Source: Clostridia bacterium | Lineage (GTDB): Bacteria > Bacillota > Clostridia > Oscillospirales > Acutalibacteraceae | Reading direction: 5' to 3' | NCBI GenBank assembly: GCA_017625435.1 | Contig: JAGAKX010000007.1 | Location: 1 to 43,433 of the forward strand | DNA: 43,433 bases | Shown here: piece by piece, positions 7,178 through 14,961 of the stretch | Layout of the letters: each line of letters opens with the position of its first letter | Position numbering within the stretch: position 1 is the stretch's first letter | Translations under genes and position numbers: made by a program | The notes under the pieces: model-generated | Seen by the model: the letters and a program-made list of their open reading frames with translations, nothing else | The model's database searches: none | What the model was told of the DNA's origin: nothing

Positions 7178-8977
7178 ATGATTCGCGCACAGGTATTAAT
7201 CTGCGGCGGTACAGGCTGTACATCTTCAGGCAGTAATAAGCTTATTGCCGAATTTGAATCACAGATCGAGAAAAACGGTCTTGTTGATGAAGTCAAGGTT
7301 GTAAGAACCGGTTGCTTCGGTCTTTGTGCACTCGGTCCCGTTGTTATTGTTTATCCCGACGGCACATTCTACAGCCAGGTAGAAGAAAAGGACGTCAAGG
7401 ATATCGTTGAAGAGCATCTTCTCAAGGGCCGTGTTGTTGAGCGCCTTGTTTACAATGAGGTTGCTGAAGGTGCAGAAATCGAGCATGGAAATGTTTCTCT
7501 TAACGACACAACCTTCTATGCAAAGCAGAAGAGAGTTGCACTTCGTAACTGCGGTGTTATTAACCCCGAAAGCATTGATGAATATATCGCAATGGACGGT
7601 TATGCTGCACTCGGCAAGTGTCTTACCGAAATGAAGCCAGAAGACGTAATCAAGGTTATTATGGATTCCGGTCTTCGCGGACGCGGCGGCGGCGGATTCC
7701 CCACAGGTCTCAAGTGGAGCTTCACAGCTAAGAATCAGGCTGACCAGAAGTACGTTGTATGTAACGCTGACGAAGGCGACCCCGGTGCATTTATGGACCG
7801 TTCCGTTCTTGAAGGCGACCCCCATTGTATTGTTGAAGCAATGACCATCTGCGGTTACGCAACAGGTGCTACAGAAGGCTATGTATATGTTCGTGCAGAG
7901 TATCCCATCGCTGTTGCCCGTCTTCAGAAGGCTATTGACGATGCGAGAGCTTACGGTCTCTTAGGTAAGGATATCTTCGGTTCAGGCTTTGATTTCGATC
8001 TTTTCATCCGTCTCGGTGCAGGTGCATTCGTTTGCGGTGAAGAAACTGCTCTTATGACCTCTATTGAAGGTAACCGCGGTGAGCCCCGTCCCAGACCTCC
8101 TTATCCTGCTGTTAAGGGTCTCTTCGGCAAGCCCACTACAGAAAATAACGTTGAAACCTTCGCAAACGTACCTCAGATTATTCTTCACGGTGCTGAATTC
8201 TTCAACACTATGGGTACTGAAAAGTCCAAGGGTACAAAGGTATTCGCTCTCGGCGGCAAGATTAACCGTACCGGTCTTGTAGAAATTCCCATGGGTACCA
8301 CTCTTCGCGAGGTTATCGAAGAAATCGGCGGCGGTATTCCCAACGGTAAGACATTCAAGGCTGCACAGACAGGCGGTCCCTCCGGCGGATGTCTTCCTGC
8401 TTCTATGCTTGATATTGAAATCGACTATGATAACCTTGTAGCACAGGGTGCTATGATGGGTTCAGGCGGTCTTATCGTTATGGACGAAGACACCTGTATG
8501 GTTGATATCGCTAAGTTCTTCCTTGAATTCACAGTTGACGAGTCCTGCGGTAAGTGTACTCCCTGCCGTATCGGTACAAAGAGACTTTATGAAATTCTTG
8601 AGAAGATCACAAAGGGTCAGGGAACTCTTGAAGACCTTGATGAAATGGAAGCTCTTTGCAACTACATCAAGGACAACTCCCTCTGCGGTCTCGGACAGAC
8701 AGCTCCCAACCCCGTTCTTTCTACATACAAGCGCTTTAAGGATGAATATATTGCTCACGTTGTTGACAAGAAATGTCCTGCAGGTGTATGTAAGGATCTT
8801 CTTTCTATTACTATTGTTGAGGATAAGTGTAAGGGCTGTACTCTTTGCTCAAGAGTTTGTCCCGTCGGTGCAATCTCCGGCACAGTAAAGAATCCTCACG
8901 TAATTGACCAGTCCAAGTGTATCAAGTGCGGTGCTTGTATTGAAAAATGTAAGTTCGGCGCTATCATCAAGAAATAA
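7178..8977 (+). CDS. hydB: HydB, NuoF-like FMN/NADH-binding hydrogenase subunit
   Basis: The flavin subunit that takes electrons from NADH and is the presumed bifurcation centre of HydABC. Its 599 residues contain an N-terminal TRX-fold [2Fe-2S] domain (C9, C14 and TGCFGLC near 45-50) and the NuoF 51-kDa domain with NADH and FMN loops (GRGGGGFPTGLKW and CNADEGDPGAF). An SLBB segment follows, then the NuoF [4Fe-4S] motif SCGKCTPCR and two C-terminal [4Fe-4S] ferredoxin motifs (CKGCTLCSRVCP and CIKCGACIEKC). The C-terminal ferredoxin extension is typical of bifurcating HydB and absent from plain NuoF. GGAGG lies before the ATG. hydA follows after 14 nt. Confidence 0.93.
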   Translation: MIRAQVLICGGTGCTSSGSNKLIAEFESQIEKNGLVDEVKVVRTGCFGLCALGPVVIVYPDGTFYSQVEEKDVKDIVEEHLLKGRVVERLVYNEVAEGAEIEHGNVSLNDTTFYAKQKRVALRNCGVINPESIDEYIAMDGYAALGKCLTEMKPEDVIKVIMDSGLRGRGGGGFPTGLKWSFTAKNQADQKYVVCNADEGDPGAFMDRSVLEGDPHCIVEAMTICGYATGATEGYVYVRAEYPIAVARLQKAIDDARAYGLLGKDIFGSGFDFDLFIRLGAGAFVCGEETALMTSIEGNRGEPRPRPPYPAVKGLFGKPTTENNVETFANVPQIILHGAEFFNTMGTEKSKGTKVFALGGKINRTGLVEIPMGTTLREVIEEIGGGIPNGKTFKAAQTGGPSGGCLPASMLDIEIDYDNLVAQGAMMGSGGLIVMDEDTCMVDIAKFFLEFTVDESCGKCTPCRIGTKRLYEILEKITKGQGTLEDLDEMEALCNYIKDNSLCGLGQTAPNPVLSTYKRFKDEYIAHVVDKKCPAGVCKDLLSITIVEDKCKGCTLCSRVCPVGAISGTVKNPHVIDQSKCIKCGACIEKCKFGAIIKK

Positions 8978-8991
8978 GGAGGTACGGAAAA

Positions 8992-10737
8992 ATGGCTGAT
9001 GTAAATATTAAAATCAACGGCAGAGATTTTACAGTTCCTGCAGGCAGCACAATTCTTGAAGCTGCACGTCTTGCAGGTATTGAGATTCCTACTCTCTGCT
9101 TCCTTAAGGAAATCAATGAAATCGGCGCTTGCCGTATCTGTGTAGTTAAAGTTAAGGGTGCAAGAAGCCTTGTTGCATCTTGCGTATTCCCCGTAAATGA
9201 AGGTATGGAGATTTACACAAATACTCCCGATGTTATCGAAGCAAGAAGAACAACTCTCAAGCTTATACTTTCTAACCACAAGAAGGAATGTCTTTCCTGT
9301 GTACGTTCAGGCTCCTGTGAGCTTCAGAAGCTCTGCCACGATTACGGCATTGATACAGAAACTGCTTTTGCAGGTGCAAAGACTAGCTATGATATTGATG
9401 CTTCCGCTTCTCACATGTACAGAGACAACGAAAAGTGCATCCTTTGCCGTCGCTGCGTAGCTGTATGTGAAAAGAATCAGGGTGTAGGTGTTATCGGTGC
9501 AAATGCAAGAGGCTTTGATACTCATATCGGCTGTGCATTTGAAATGCCTCTCGGCGATGTATCCTGTATTTCCTGCGGTCAGTGTATTACTGTATGTCCC
9601 ACAGGTGCAATTGCAGAAAGAGACGATACTCAGAAGGTACTTGATGCTATCAATGATCCTTCCAAGCACGTTATTGTTCAGACAGCTCCCGCTGTAAGAG
9701 TAGGTCTCGGTGAAGAATTCGGCTATGAAATGGGAACAGTTGTAACAGGTAAACTTGTTGCTGCTCTCAGAGCTCTCGGTTTCGATAAGGTATTTGATAC
9801 CAATTTCTCCGCTGACCTTACAATTATGGAAGAGGCAACAGAATTCCTTGGCAGATACACAAAGAAGGAAAATCTTCCTCTTATTACATCCTGCTCACCC
9901 GGTTGGATCAAATTCTGCGAAACATATTATCCCGAATTTATTCCCAACCTTTCATCCTGTAAGTCTCCTCAGGGTATGTTCGGCTCAGTTGCTAAGACAT
10001 ACTATGCAGAGAAGATGGGTATTGACCCCAAGGATATCTATGTAGTAAGCGTAATGCCTTGTACTGCAAAGAAGTTTGAGGCTGAAAGACTTGACCACAC
10101 AGCAGTTGAAGGTCTTGCTGATATTGATGCAGTTATTACCGTTCGTGAGCTTGCAAGAATGATCAAGAAGGCAGGTATCCTCTTCAATCAGCTTCCCGAT
10201 GAAGAATACGATGCACCCTTCGGTCTCGGTTCAGGTGCAGGTACTATTTTCGGCGCAACAGGCGGTGTTATGGAGGCTGCTCTCAGAACAGCTTACGAAA
10301 CACTTACAGGCGAAGAGCTCCAGAACCTCGAGTTCAACGAAGTAAGAGGTGTTGAAGGCATCAAGGAAGCTACCTACACAATTGCAGGCAACGAAATCAG
10401 AGTTGCTGTTACTTCCGGTACTGCTAACGCAAAGAAGCTTCTTGAAATGATTAAGTCAGGCGAAAAGACCTATGACTTCATTGAAGTTATGGCTTGTCCC
10501 GGCGGTTGCGTAAACGGCGGCGGTCAGCCCATTCAGCCCGCATCTGTTCACAACAATGTTGACATCCGCGCAAAGCGTGCAGCAGGTCTTTACAATGATG
10601 ATAAGAATCTTCCCGTAAGAAAGTCTCATCTCAATCCTGATGTAAAGGCTATTTATGCTGAGTATTTCGGTGAACCCAACTCACACAAGGCTCACGAAAT
10701 CCTTCACACAGGCTACACAGCTCGTCCTAAGTATTAA
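8992..10737 (+). CDS. hydA: HydA, catalytic [FeFe] hydrogenase subunit
   Basis: This cytoplasmic subunit reduces protons to H2 at the H-cluster. Its 581 residues run from an N-terminal [2Fe-2S] domain (C36, C47, C50, C64) and a His/Cys [4Fe-4S] site (H96, C100, C103, C109) to two ferredoxin [4Fe-4S] motifs (149-159 and 192-202). The H-cluster domain follows, with loops TSCSPGW (299-305), MPCTAK (355-360) and MACPGGC (500-506), then a small-subunit-like tail. The L1 loop reads TSCSP rather than TSCCP, a variant I recall from other clostridial bifurcating enzymes. AAGGAGG precedes the ATG. Last gene of the operon, closed by a strong terminator. Confidence 0.95.
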   Translation: MADVNIKINGRDFTVPAGSTILEAARLAGIEIPTLCFLKEINEIGACRICVVKVKGARSLVASCVFPVNEGMEIYTNTPDVIEARRTTLKLILSNHKKECLSCVRSGSCELQKLCHDYGIDTETAFAGAKTSYDIDASASHMYRDNEKCILCRRCVAVCEKNQGVGVIGANARGFDTHIGCAFEMPLGDVSCISCGQCITVCPTGAIAERDDTQKVLDAINDPSKHVIVQTAPAVRVGLGEEFGYEMGTVVTGKLVAALRALGFDKVFDTNFSADLTIMEEATEFLGRYTKKENLPLITSCSPGWIKFCETYYPEFIPNLSSCKSPQGMFGSVAKTYYAEKMGIDPKDIYVVSVMPCTAKKFEAERLDHTAVEGLADIDAVITVRELARMIKKAGILFNQLPDEEYDAPFGLGSGAGTIFGATGGVMEAALRTAYETLTGEELQNLEFNEVRGVEGIKEATYTIAGNEIRVAVTSGTANAKKLLEMIKSGEKTYDFIEVMACPGGCVNGGGQPIQPASVHNNVDIRAKRAAGLYNDDKNLPVRKSHLNPDVKAIYAEYFGEPNSHKAHEILHTGYTARPKY

Positions 10738-10747
10738 TCAAAAGAAT

Positions 10748-10781
10748 AACGCTGTCAGTTAAATGCTGACAGCGTTTTTTT
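10748..10781 (+). terminator. Terminator of the hydrogenase operon
   Basis: An 11-bp perfect stem (10748-10758 with 10766-10776), 7-nt loop and a run of seven T. Confidence 0.92.
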
Positions 10782-10790
10782 GTTAATTGA

Positions 10791-11423
10791 TTAATTATTA
10801 ATTACTTCCTGAACATTCTCGGCTTTTCTTCTTTGCCGTTTTTTTATTCCTGCAATTTTTACAAGCTCAATCATTGAAAAATAGATAAAAATTATAGCAA
10901 AGAAGCCTGATATCATAGCAAAAGTATTCATTAGATAGTGAGTGCGGTTTATAAAAATTATAATTCTGAAAAATACTGCAAGAACAGCAAGCACGACGCT
11001 GGCACACATAAGAGCAACGCTGAAAATGTGTAAAACTATGTCGGTAATCTTTTTGAACTTACAGGTTGCAACACATACGCAGAAAAATGCGTAAGGTATC
11101 ATTTCAATCATTGTAATAAAAGGGTATGTATCCTTTACACCGACTTCAACCAGAATCAGCTTATTAAGAAGAAGCGATACAAAATAAACCGTCGGCGGAC
11201 AGATAAGAATTATGGGCCTGTCCATAGCCATAGTTATTGAATAAGCAGCAAAACAAACAGCAGCCGTAAAGGGAATTATAATATCAAACACAATATTAAT
11301 TACGTTTTTATCCATAAGAATCAGCTGAATCACGAGACAAGTACAGCTGAGCACACAGAAAATAAGTGAATTCTTAACGTTTACGTTTGATTTTATAAAT
11401 GCCGGCATCTCTTTTAATGGCAT
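10791..11423 (-). CDS. Polytopic membrane protein of unknown function
   Basis: A 210-residue protein with about six hydrophobic helices and a basic C-terminal tail (GIKKRQRRKAENVQ). I do not recognise a family and see no enzymatic motif. The ATG at 11423 is chosen because AAGGAAG lies 6 nt upstream. The longer in-frame reading to 11462 would translate through the promoter -10. It converges on the hydrogenase terminator and diverges from the penicillin-binding protein gene. Confidence 0.75.
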   Translation of the reverse strand: MPLKEMPAFIKSNVNVKNSLIFCVLSCTCLVIQLILMDKNVINIVFDIIIPFTAAVCFAAYSITMAMDRPIILICPPTVYFVSLLLNKLILVEVGVKDTYPFITMIEMIPYAFFCVCVATCKFKKITDIVLHIFSVALMCASVVLAVLAVFFRIIIFINRTHYLMNTFAMISGFFAIIFIYFSMIELVKIAGIKKRQRRKAENVQEVINN

Positions 11424-11450
11424 TATAATCTTCCTTATTATTTTTTTATC

Positions 11451-11479
11451 ATTATACAACAAAATTTGTATTAATTCAA
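11451..11479 (-). promoter_or_regulatory. Sigma-A promoter of the membrane protein gene
   Basis: TTGAAT (11479-11474), a 17-bp spacer and a consensus TATAAT (11456-11451), 27 bp before the ATG. Confidence 0.65.
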
Positions 11480-11549
11480 TATTTAGTGATTTTTTTAATT
11501 TTTTGTAATAAATGCACCTGAAACACTAAAAATATTCTCGGGTGACAAT

Positions 11550-13154
11550 ATGAAAAAAACATCATATAAGCGTGCATATATACTATTTTTTGCTTTTCTT
11601 ATGCTGTTCGCAGGAATAACGGCAAGAATCTATGCAATTCAGCAAAGCAGTTACAATTCAGCAGCAGATATACAGTTTTCCAGGGAAATTACTCTCGGAG
11701 AAACAAGAGGGAACATATATGATATCAATATGAAGCCTTTAGTAAACGAGACAGTATGTAAGCAATATATTGTAATGTCTGATGAATCAACAGAAAGTAT
11801 TATAAACAGCGATAAGCTGCAAGAAATAAAAAAAGGTCTTTTTGTAAAGCTTGAAAGCGAAAACACAATTTCCGAATCAGAATTTGTCAAGTCTTATTAT
11901 ACGGTAACAAGATACTCTGAAAAACTTCTGTGTCCGCATATAATAGGCTACACAAATTCATCAGATGCAGGTGTAGCAGGTATTGAAAAGGCTTTTGATA
12001 AAATACTCTCCGATGCCTCGGGTAAGCTTACAGTTTCTTTTAATGCCGATGCCACGGACAATGCAATAAAAGGCGACGGAATAACTCTTAATAATTATAA
12101 TTACAATTCCCGTGCAGGGATTAAGCTGACAATTGACAAGGATATTCAGAATATTGCTGAAAGTGCACTAAAAAGCTCTGAAATAGAGTGCGGTGCAGTT
12201 GTAATTCTCGATACAAAAACTGCTGAAATCAGGGCAATTTCAAGCATTCCGTGCTATAATCTTAATAATATAGAAGCAGCATTGTCAGATAAAAACCTTC
12301 CTTTTCTTAACAGAGCTCTGAGCTCATATCCGGTAGGGTCCGTTTTCAAGCCTGTAATTGCAGTATCAGCATTAAATAACGGTCTTAATCTTTCAGAAAC
12401 TTATGAATGCAAAGGGTCAATAAGCTTTGGAGAAAATATCTTTTCTTGCTTTAATAATAATGCTCACGGAACAATGGATATAAATCTTGCTACCGAAAAA
12501 TCCTGTAACACTTTTTTTATAAATATGGGTATAAAAACGGGTTATAATAATATTTTTGATACATCATCACTTTTCGGCTTCGGAAAAAGAATTGAACTGT
12601 GTTCAACCTTAATCTCAGAGGCGGGAAATTTACCCGATGTCACCGAAATCAATTCTGATTCTGCACTTGCAAATATCTGCTTCGGGCAGGGAAGTCTTCT
12701 TGCGACTCCTTTACAATTAGCGGCTGCCTATAATGTTTTTGCGAATAACGGTGTGTATATTGAGCCGTTTGTATTAAAAGAGCTTATTGATTCTGACGGC
12801 AATGCTTATGCTTACTATAAATCAGAAGATACTCACTTTGTTGCGGAGAAAGAAATTATAGAATCCGTAAACAGCTGTCTTTACAACAATATGCTGAACG
12901 GAACAGGAATAAACGGAAAGCCGGATAATGTATCATCCGCAGGAAAAACTGCAACAGCACAGACGGGGAGATACAATGAAAACGGGGAAGAAATACTTTG
13001 TACCTGGTTCTGCGGATTTTTTCCCTTTGAAAACCCTCAGTATACGGTTGTTGTTTTCAATGAGAACGGAAAGTCTGCATCAGAAGACTGTGCTCCCGTA
13101 TTCAGAGATATTGCTCAGAACATCACAAAACTCAAGTTACAGCCTCCGTATTGA
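11550..13154 (+). CDS. Class B penicillin-binding protein (peptidoglycan transpeptidase)
   Basis: A 534-residue monofunctional transpeptidase with one N-terminal membrane anchor (about 9-28), a short class B dimerisation domain and a C-terminal transpeptidase domain. Active-site motifs are SVFK (S264-K267) and SCN (318-320). The third motif reads KTA (466-468) where KTG is usual. It resembles the small SpoVD/FtsI/PbpA-type proteins of Clostridia and may act in sporulation or elongation; its neighbours are dipicolinate synthase genes, but on the other strand. A GGGTGA Shine-Dalgarno lies before the ATG. No clear promoter was found in the 126-bp divergent gap. A weak hairpin (about 13140-13162) follows, without a good T-tract. 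Confidence 0.88.
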   Translation: MKKTSYKRAYILFFAFLMLFAGITARIYAIQQSSYNSAADIQFSREITLGETRGNIYDINMKPLVNETVCKQYIVMSDESTESIINSDKLQEIKKGLFVKLESENTISESEFVKSYYTVTRYSEKLLCPHIIGYTNSSDAGVAGIEKAFDKILSDASGKLTVSFNADATDNAIKGDGITLNNYNYNSRAGIKLTIDKDIQNIAESALKSSEIECGAVVILDTKTAEIRAISSIPCYNLNNIEAALSDKNLPFLNRALSSYPVGSVFKPVIAVSALNNGLNLSETYECKGSISFGENIFSCFNNNAHGTMDINLATEKSCNTFFINMGIKTGYNNIFDTSSLFGFGKRIELCSTLISEAGNLPDVTEINSDSALANICFGQGSLLATPLQLAAAYNVFANNGVYIEPFVLKELIDSDGNAYAYYKSEDTHFVAEKEIIESVNSCLYNNMLNGTGINGKPDNVSSAGKTATAQTGRYNENGEEILCTWFCGFFPFENPQYTVVVFNENGKSASEDCAPVFRDIAQNITKLKLQPPY

Positions 13155-13170
13155 ACGAAGGCTGTTAATC

Positions 13171-13743
13171 TTATATTATAAGAGGCTGCAGCTGTTTTCC
13201 GTTTAATGCCGACAGCATAGCTTTTTCCGTCAGAGTAAAATCAGCAACAATTGATGTAGGTTTATTCTCCGCATCATCCTGATTGTAAGGTATAAAATAC
13301 ACATTTTTGTAATTAAGAAGTGCACCGATATTTTTGGAAGCACCGGCAAGAGCATCATTTGTTGATATTGCAATAAGTACGGGCCTGCCGTTTCTGAGAT
13401 GCGATTTTGCGGCAAGGGTCACCGGTGTATCAGCAATGGAATTTGCAAGCTTTGCAAGGGTATTTCCCGTACACGGTTCAATAATAAGTATATCAAGAAG
13501 CTTCTTGGGACCAATGGGCTCAGCCTCCGCAATAGATGAAATGATATGCCTTTCACAGATTGCTTCTATACTGTCGCGGAATTCATAAGCTTTTCCGAAG
13601 CGGGTATCTGTTGAATAAGCATTATAGCTCATAATCGGGAAAATATTATGGCCTGCTTCCTTTAATCCGCGCATAGTGTTTATTGCTTTTTTGAATGTGC
13701 AGAAGGAGCCTGTCAAGGCAAAGCCGATGTTGATTTTCTCCAT
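13171..13743 (-). CDS. dpaB: Dipicolinate synthase subunit B (SpoVFB)
   Basis: A 190-residue flavoprotein-fold subunit of dipicolinate synthase, which oxidises dihydrodipicolinate to dipicolinic acid for the spore core. The flavin-type fold shows in IGFALTGSFCTF at the N-terminus, PIMSYNAY and the central EPCTGNTLAKLANSI block. Its ATG shares one base with the dpaA stop (TAATG), so the two are co-translated. Normal length for the family (about 200). Confidence 0.93.
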   Translation of the reverse strand: MEKINIGFALTGSFCTFKKAINTMRGLKEAGHNIFPIMSYNAYSTDTRFGKAYEFRDSIEAICERHIISSIAEAEPIGPKKLLDILIIEPCTGNTLAKLANSIADTPVTLAAKSHLRNGRPVLIAISTNDALAGASKNIGALLNYKNVYFIPYNQDDAENKPTSIVADFTLTEKAMLSALNGKQLQPLII

Positions 13744-14606
13744 TATTTCACCTCCCGAAGCTGTTTATCTATTGTTTCGCCTATAATTATTCCCGCACTT
13801 TTAGGAGCGGTTTTTCCGGGAAGAGAAAAGGCTTTTATAAGAGCTCTGTCATACAAAGCGCAAGCATCCGAATCAATACCGTAGGGAGAGCTTGCCGTTT
13901 CAATAAATACGCAGGAAGCTTTGCTTTTTTCAATTGCTTTTTTGCCGATAATCTGTGACGGTACCGTGTTGATTATAACATCAAATTTGTCTGCCATATC
14001 GTTTAATGCCGATAAATCGAAGGAACTCACACCTGATAATGACGCTCTTAAAAGCTGCATTTCATCTCTTGCAAAAACGGTGACCTGCGCACCGAGTTTT
14101 TTGAGCTTTTCTGCAGTAAAGGCTGCAATTCTGCCGTAACCCGTAACGGCTGCCTTCAGTCCGAAGACCGTTAAGGGCAGTTTATCAAGAACTATTGAAA
14201 TTATCCCTTCAGATGTCAGCATCGCATTCTTATATATAAGGCTTTCTATATTAAAATAGTCACAGGAATAAAAAGCCTTTGCTTGTACGTTTTTTGAAAA
14301 GCCTGTCGAACCCATTCCGTAAAAAACAAAATGACTTTCATTTATTCTGTCAGTTATTTCTTTCAGCTTTATTTCTTTGGAAGAAAGCGGCGTATTAAGC
14401 GTGTTACCGTTCTTGCTGACAGGTAAGGGAAGTATTATAATTTCTGACGCCATTGCTTCGTCAATACTGTTGCAGTCCTTTACCCCGGCAGGCTTTTTAC
14501 CGTGCTCGCAAGCAAATATCTTTACATCATAGCCTTTTTCATAAAGATATCCTGACATATATAACTGTCTTGAATCTCCTCCTGTTACAGTAATTGTTTT
14601 ATTCAT
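13743..14606 (-). CDS. dpaA: Dipicolinate synthase subunit A (SpoVFA)
   Basis: A 287-residue NAD(P)-binding subunit of dipicolinate synthase, acting in the mother cell. The N-terminus (TVTGGDSRQLYM) is the conserved DpaA start, and a Rossmann glycine motif (AVTGYGRIA) lies in the second half. The ATG at 14606 is chosen because GGAGG lies 7 nt upstream. The frame stays open to 14744, but that stretch overlaps the promoter and the divergent ileS leader. Transcription is probably sigma-K dependent (see 14625-14655), consistent with the known control of spoVF in Bacillus. Confidence 0.93.
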   Translation of the reverse strand: MNKTITVTGGDSRQLYMSGYLYEKGYDVKIFACEHGKKPAGVKDCNSIDEAMASEIIILPLPVSKNGNTLNTPLSSKEIKLKEITDRINESHFVFYGMGSTGFSKNVQAKAFYSCDYFNIESLIYKNAMLTSEGIISIVLDKLPLTVFGLKAAVTGYGRIAAFTAEKLKKLGAQVTVFARDEMQLLRASLSGVSSFDLSALNDMADKFDVIINTVPSQIIGKKAIEKSKASCVFIETASSPYGIDSDACALYDRALIKAFSLPGKTAPKSAGIIIGETIDKQLREVK

Positions 14607-14624
14607 AGTTTTTCCTCCTCGGTT

Positions 14625-14655
14625 TATTCTATGACAAGTGTTCAGCAGAAGTGAC
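14625..14655 (-). promoter_or_regulatory. Sigma-K/E-type sporulation promoter of dpaAB
   Basis: On the minus strand GTCAC (14655-14651), a 17-bp spacer, then CATAGAATA (14633-14625), which fits the sigma-K form of an AC-containing -35 and CATANNNTA -10. No sigma-A -10 competes at this place. Confidence 0.6.
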
Positions 14656-14672
14656 TTAAAAGGAAAAAATAC

Positions 14673-14701
14673 TTGACAAACGATAACTATTAATTTAATA
14701 T
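14673..14701 (+). promoter_or_regulatory. Sigma-A promoter of the ileS T-box transcript
   Basis: Consensus TTGACA (14673-14678), 17-bp spacer and TAATAT (14696-14701). The transcript would start near 14708, just before the T-box. Confidence 0.8.
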
Positions 14702-14724
14702 ATATGCGTATATAAAAAAATGTA

Positions 14725-14946
14725 ATGACGAAGAGAGTAGGCATCGTGTGAAAGCTTAAGCGAACAGGGGAGGGTGTGAGCCCTGTGTCAGTAGCCTTTG
14801 CTGAAAATCACTTCCGAACAGCTGTCCGGAAATAAGTATGGGCAGACGGCAGTTCACCGTTAAAGGAACGGCATATATTTGTATGTTAATAGGTGGTATA
14901 AAAAACAAGTTCCCTTGTCCTGTTACGGTCAGGGGATTATTTTTTT
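14725..14946 (+). ncRNA. T-box leader, isoleucine specifier (ATC), with terminator
   Basis: Uncharged tRNA-Ile stabilises an antiterminator and allows ileS transcription. Visible parts: the stem I base pairs GAAG (14730-14733) with CTTC; the distal stem is CAGGG...CCCTG around 14765-14785. The specifier ATC lies at 14807-14809 and is followed by A. The T-box bulge region is AGGTGGTA (14891-14898), with TGGT to pair with the tRNA NCCA end. A terminator stem (14911-14920 with 14927-14936) is followed by a T-tract to 14946. The T-box element is shorter than the usual consensus after GGTGGTA. Confidence 0.88.
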
Positions 14947-14961
14947 CAGGAGGAAATGAAG

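Noticed and set aside
7259..7825. A 188-codon minus-strand open frame
   Set aside because: Antisense shadow of hydB; no ribosome binding site and no recognisable motifs.
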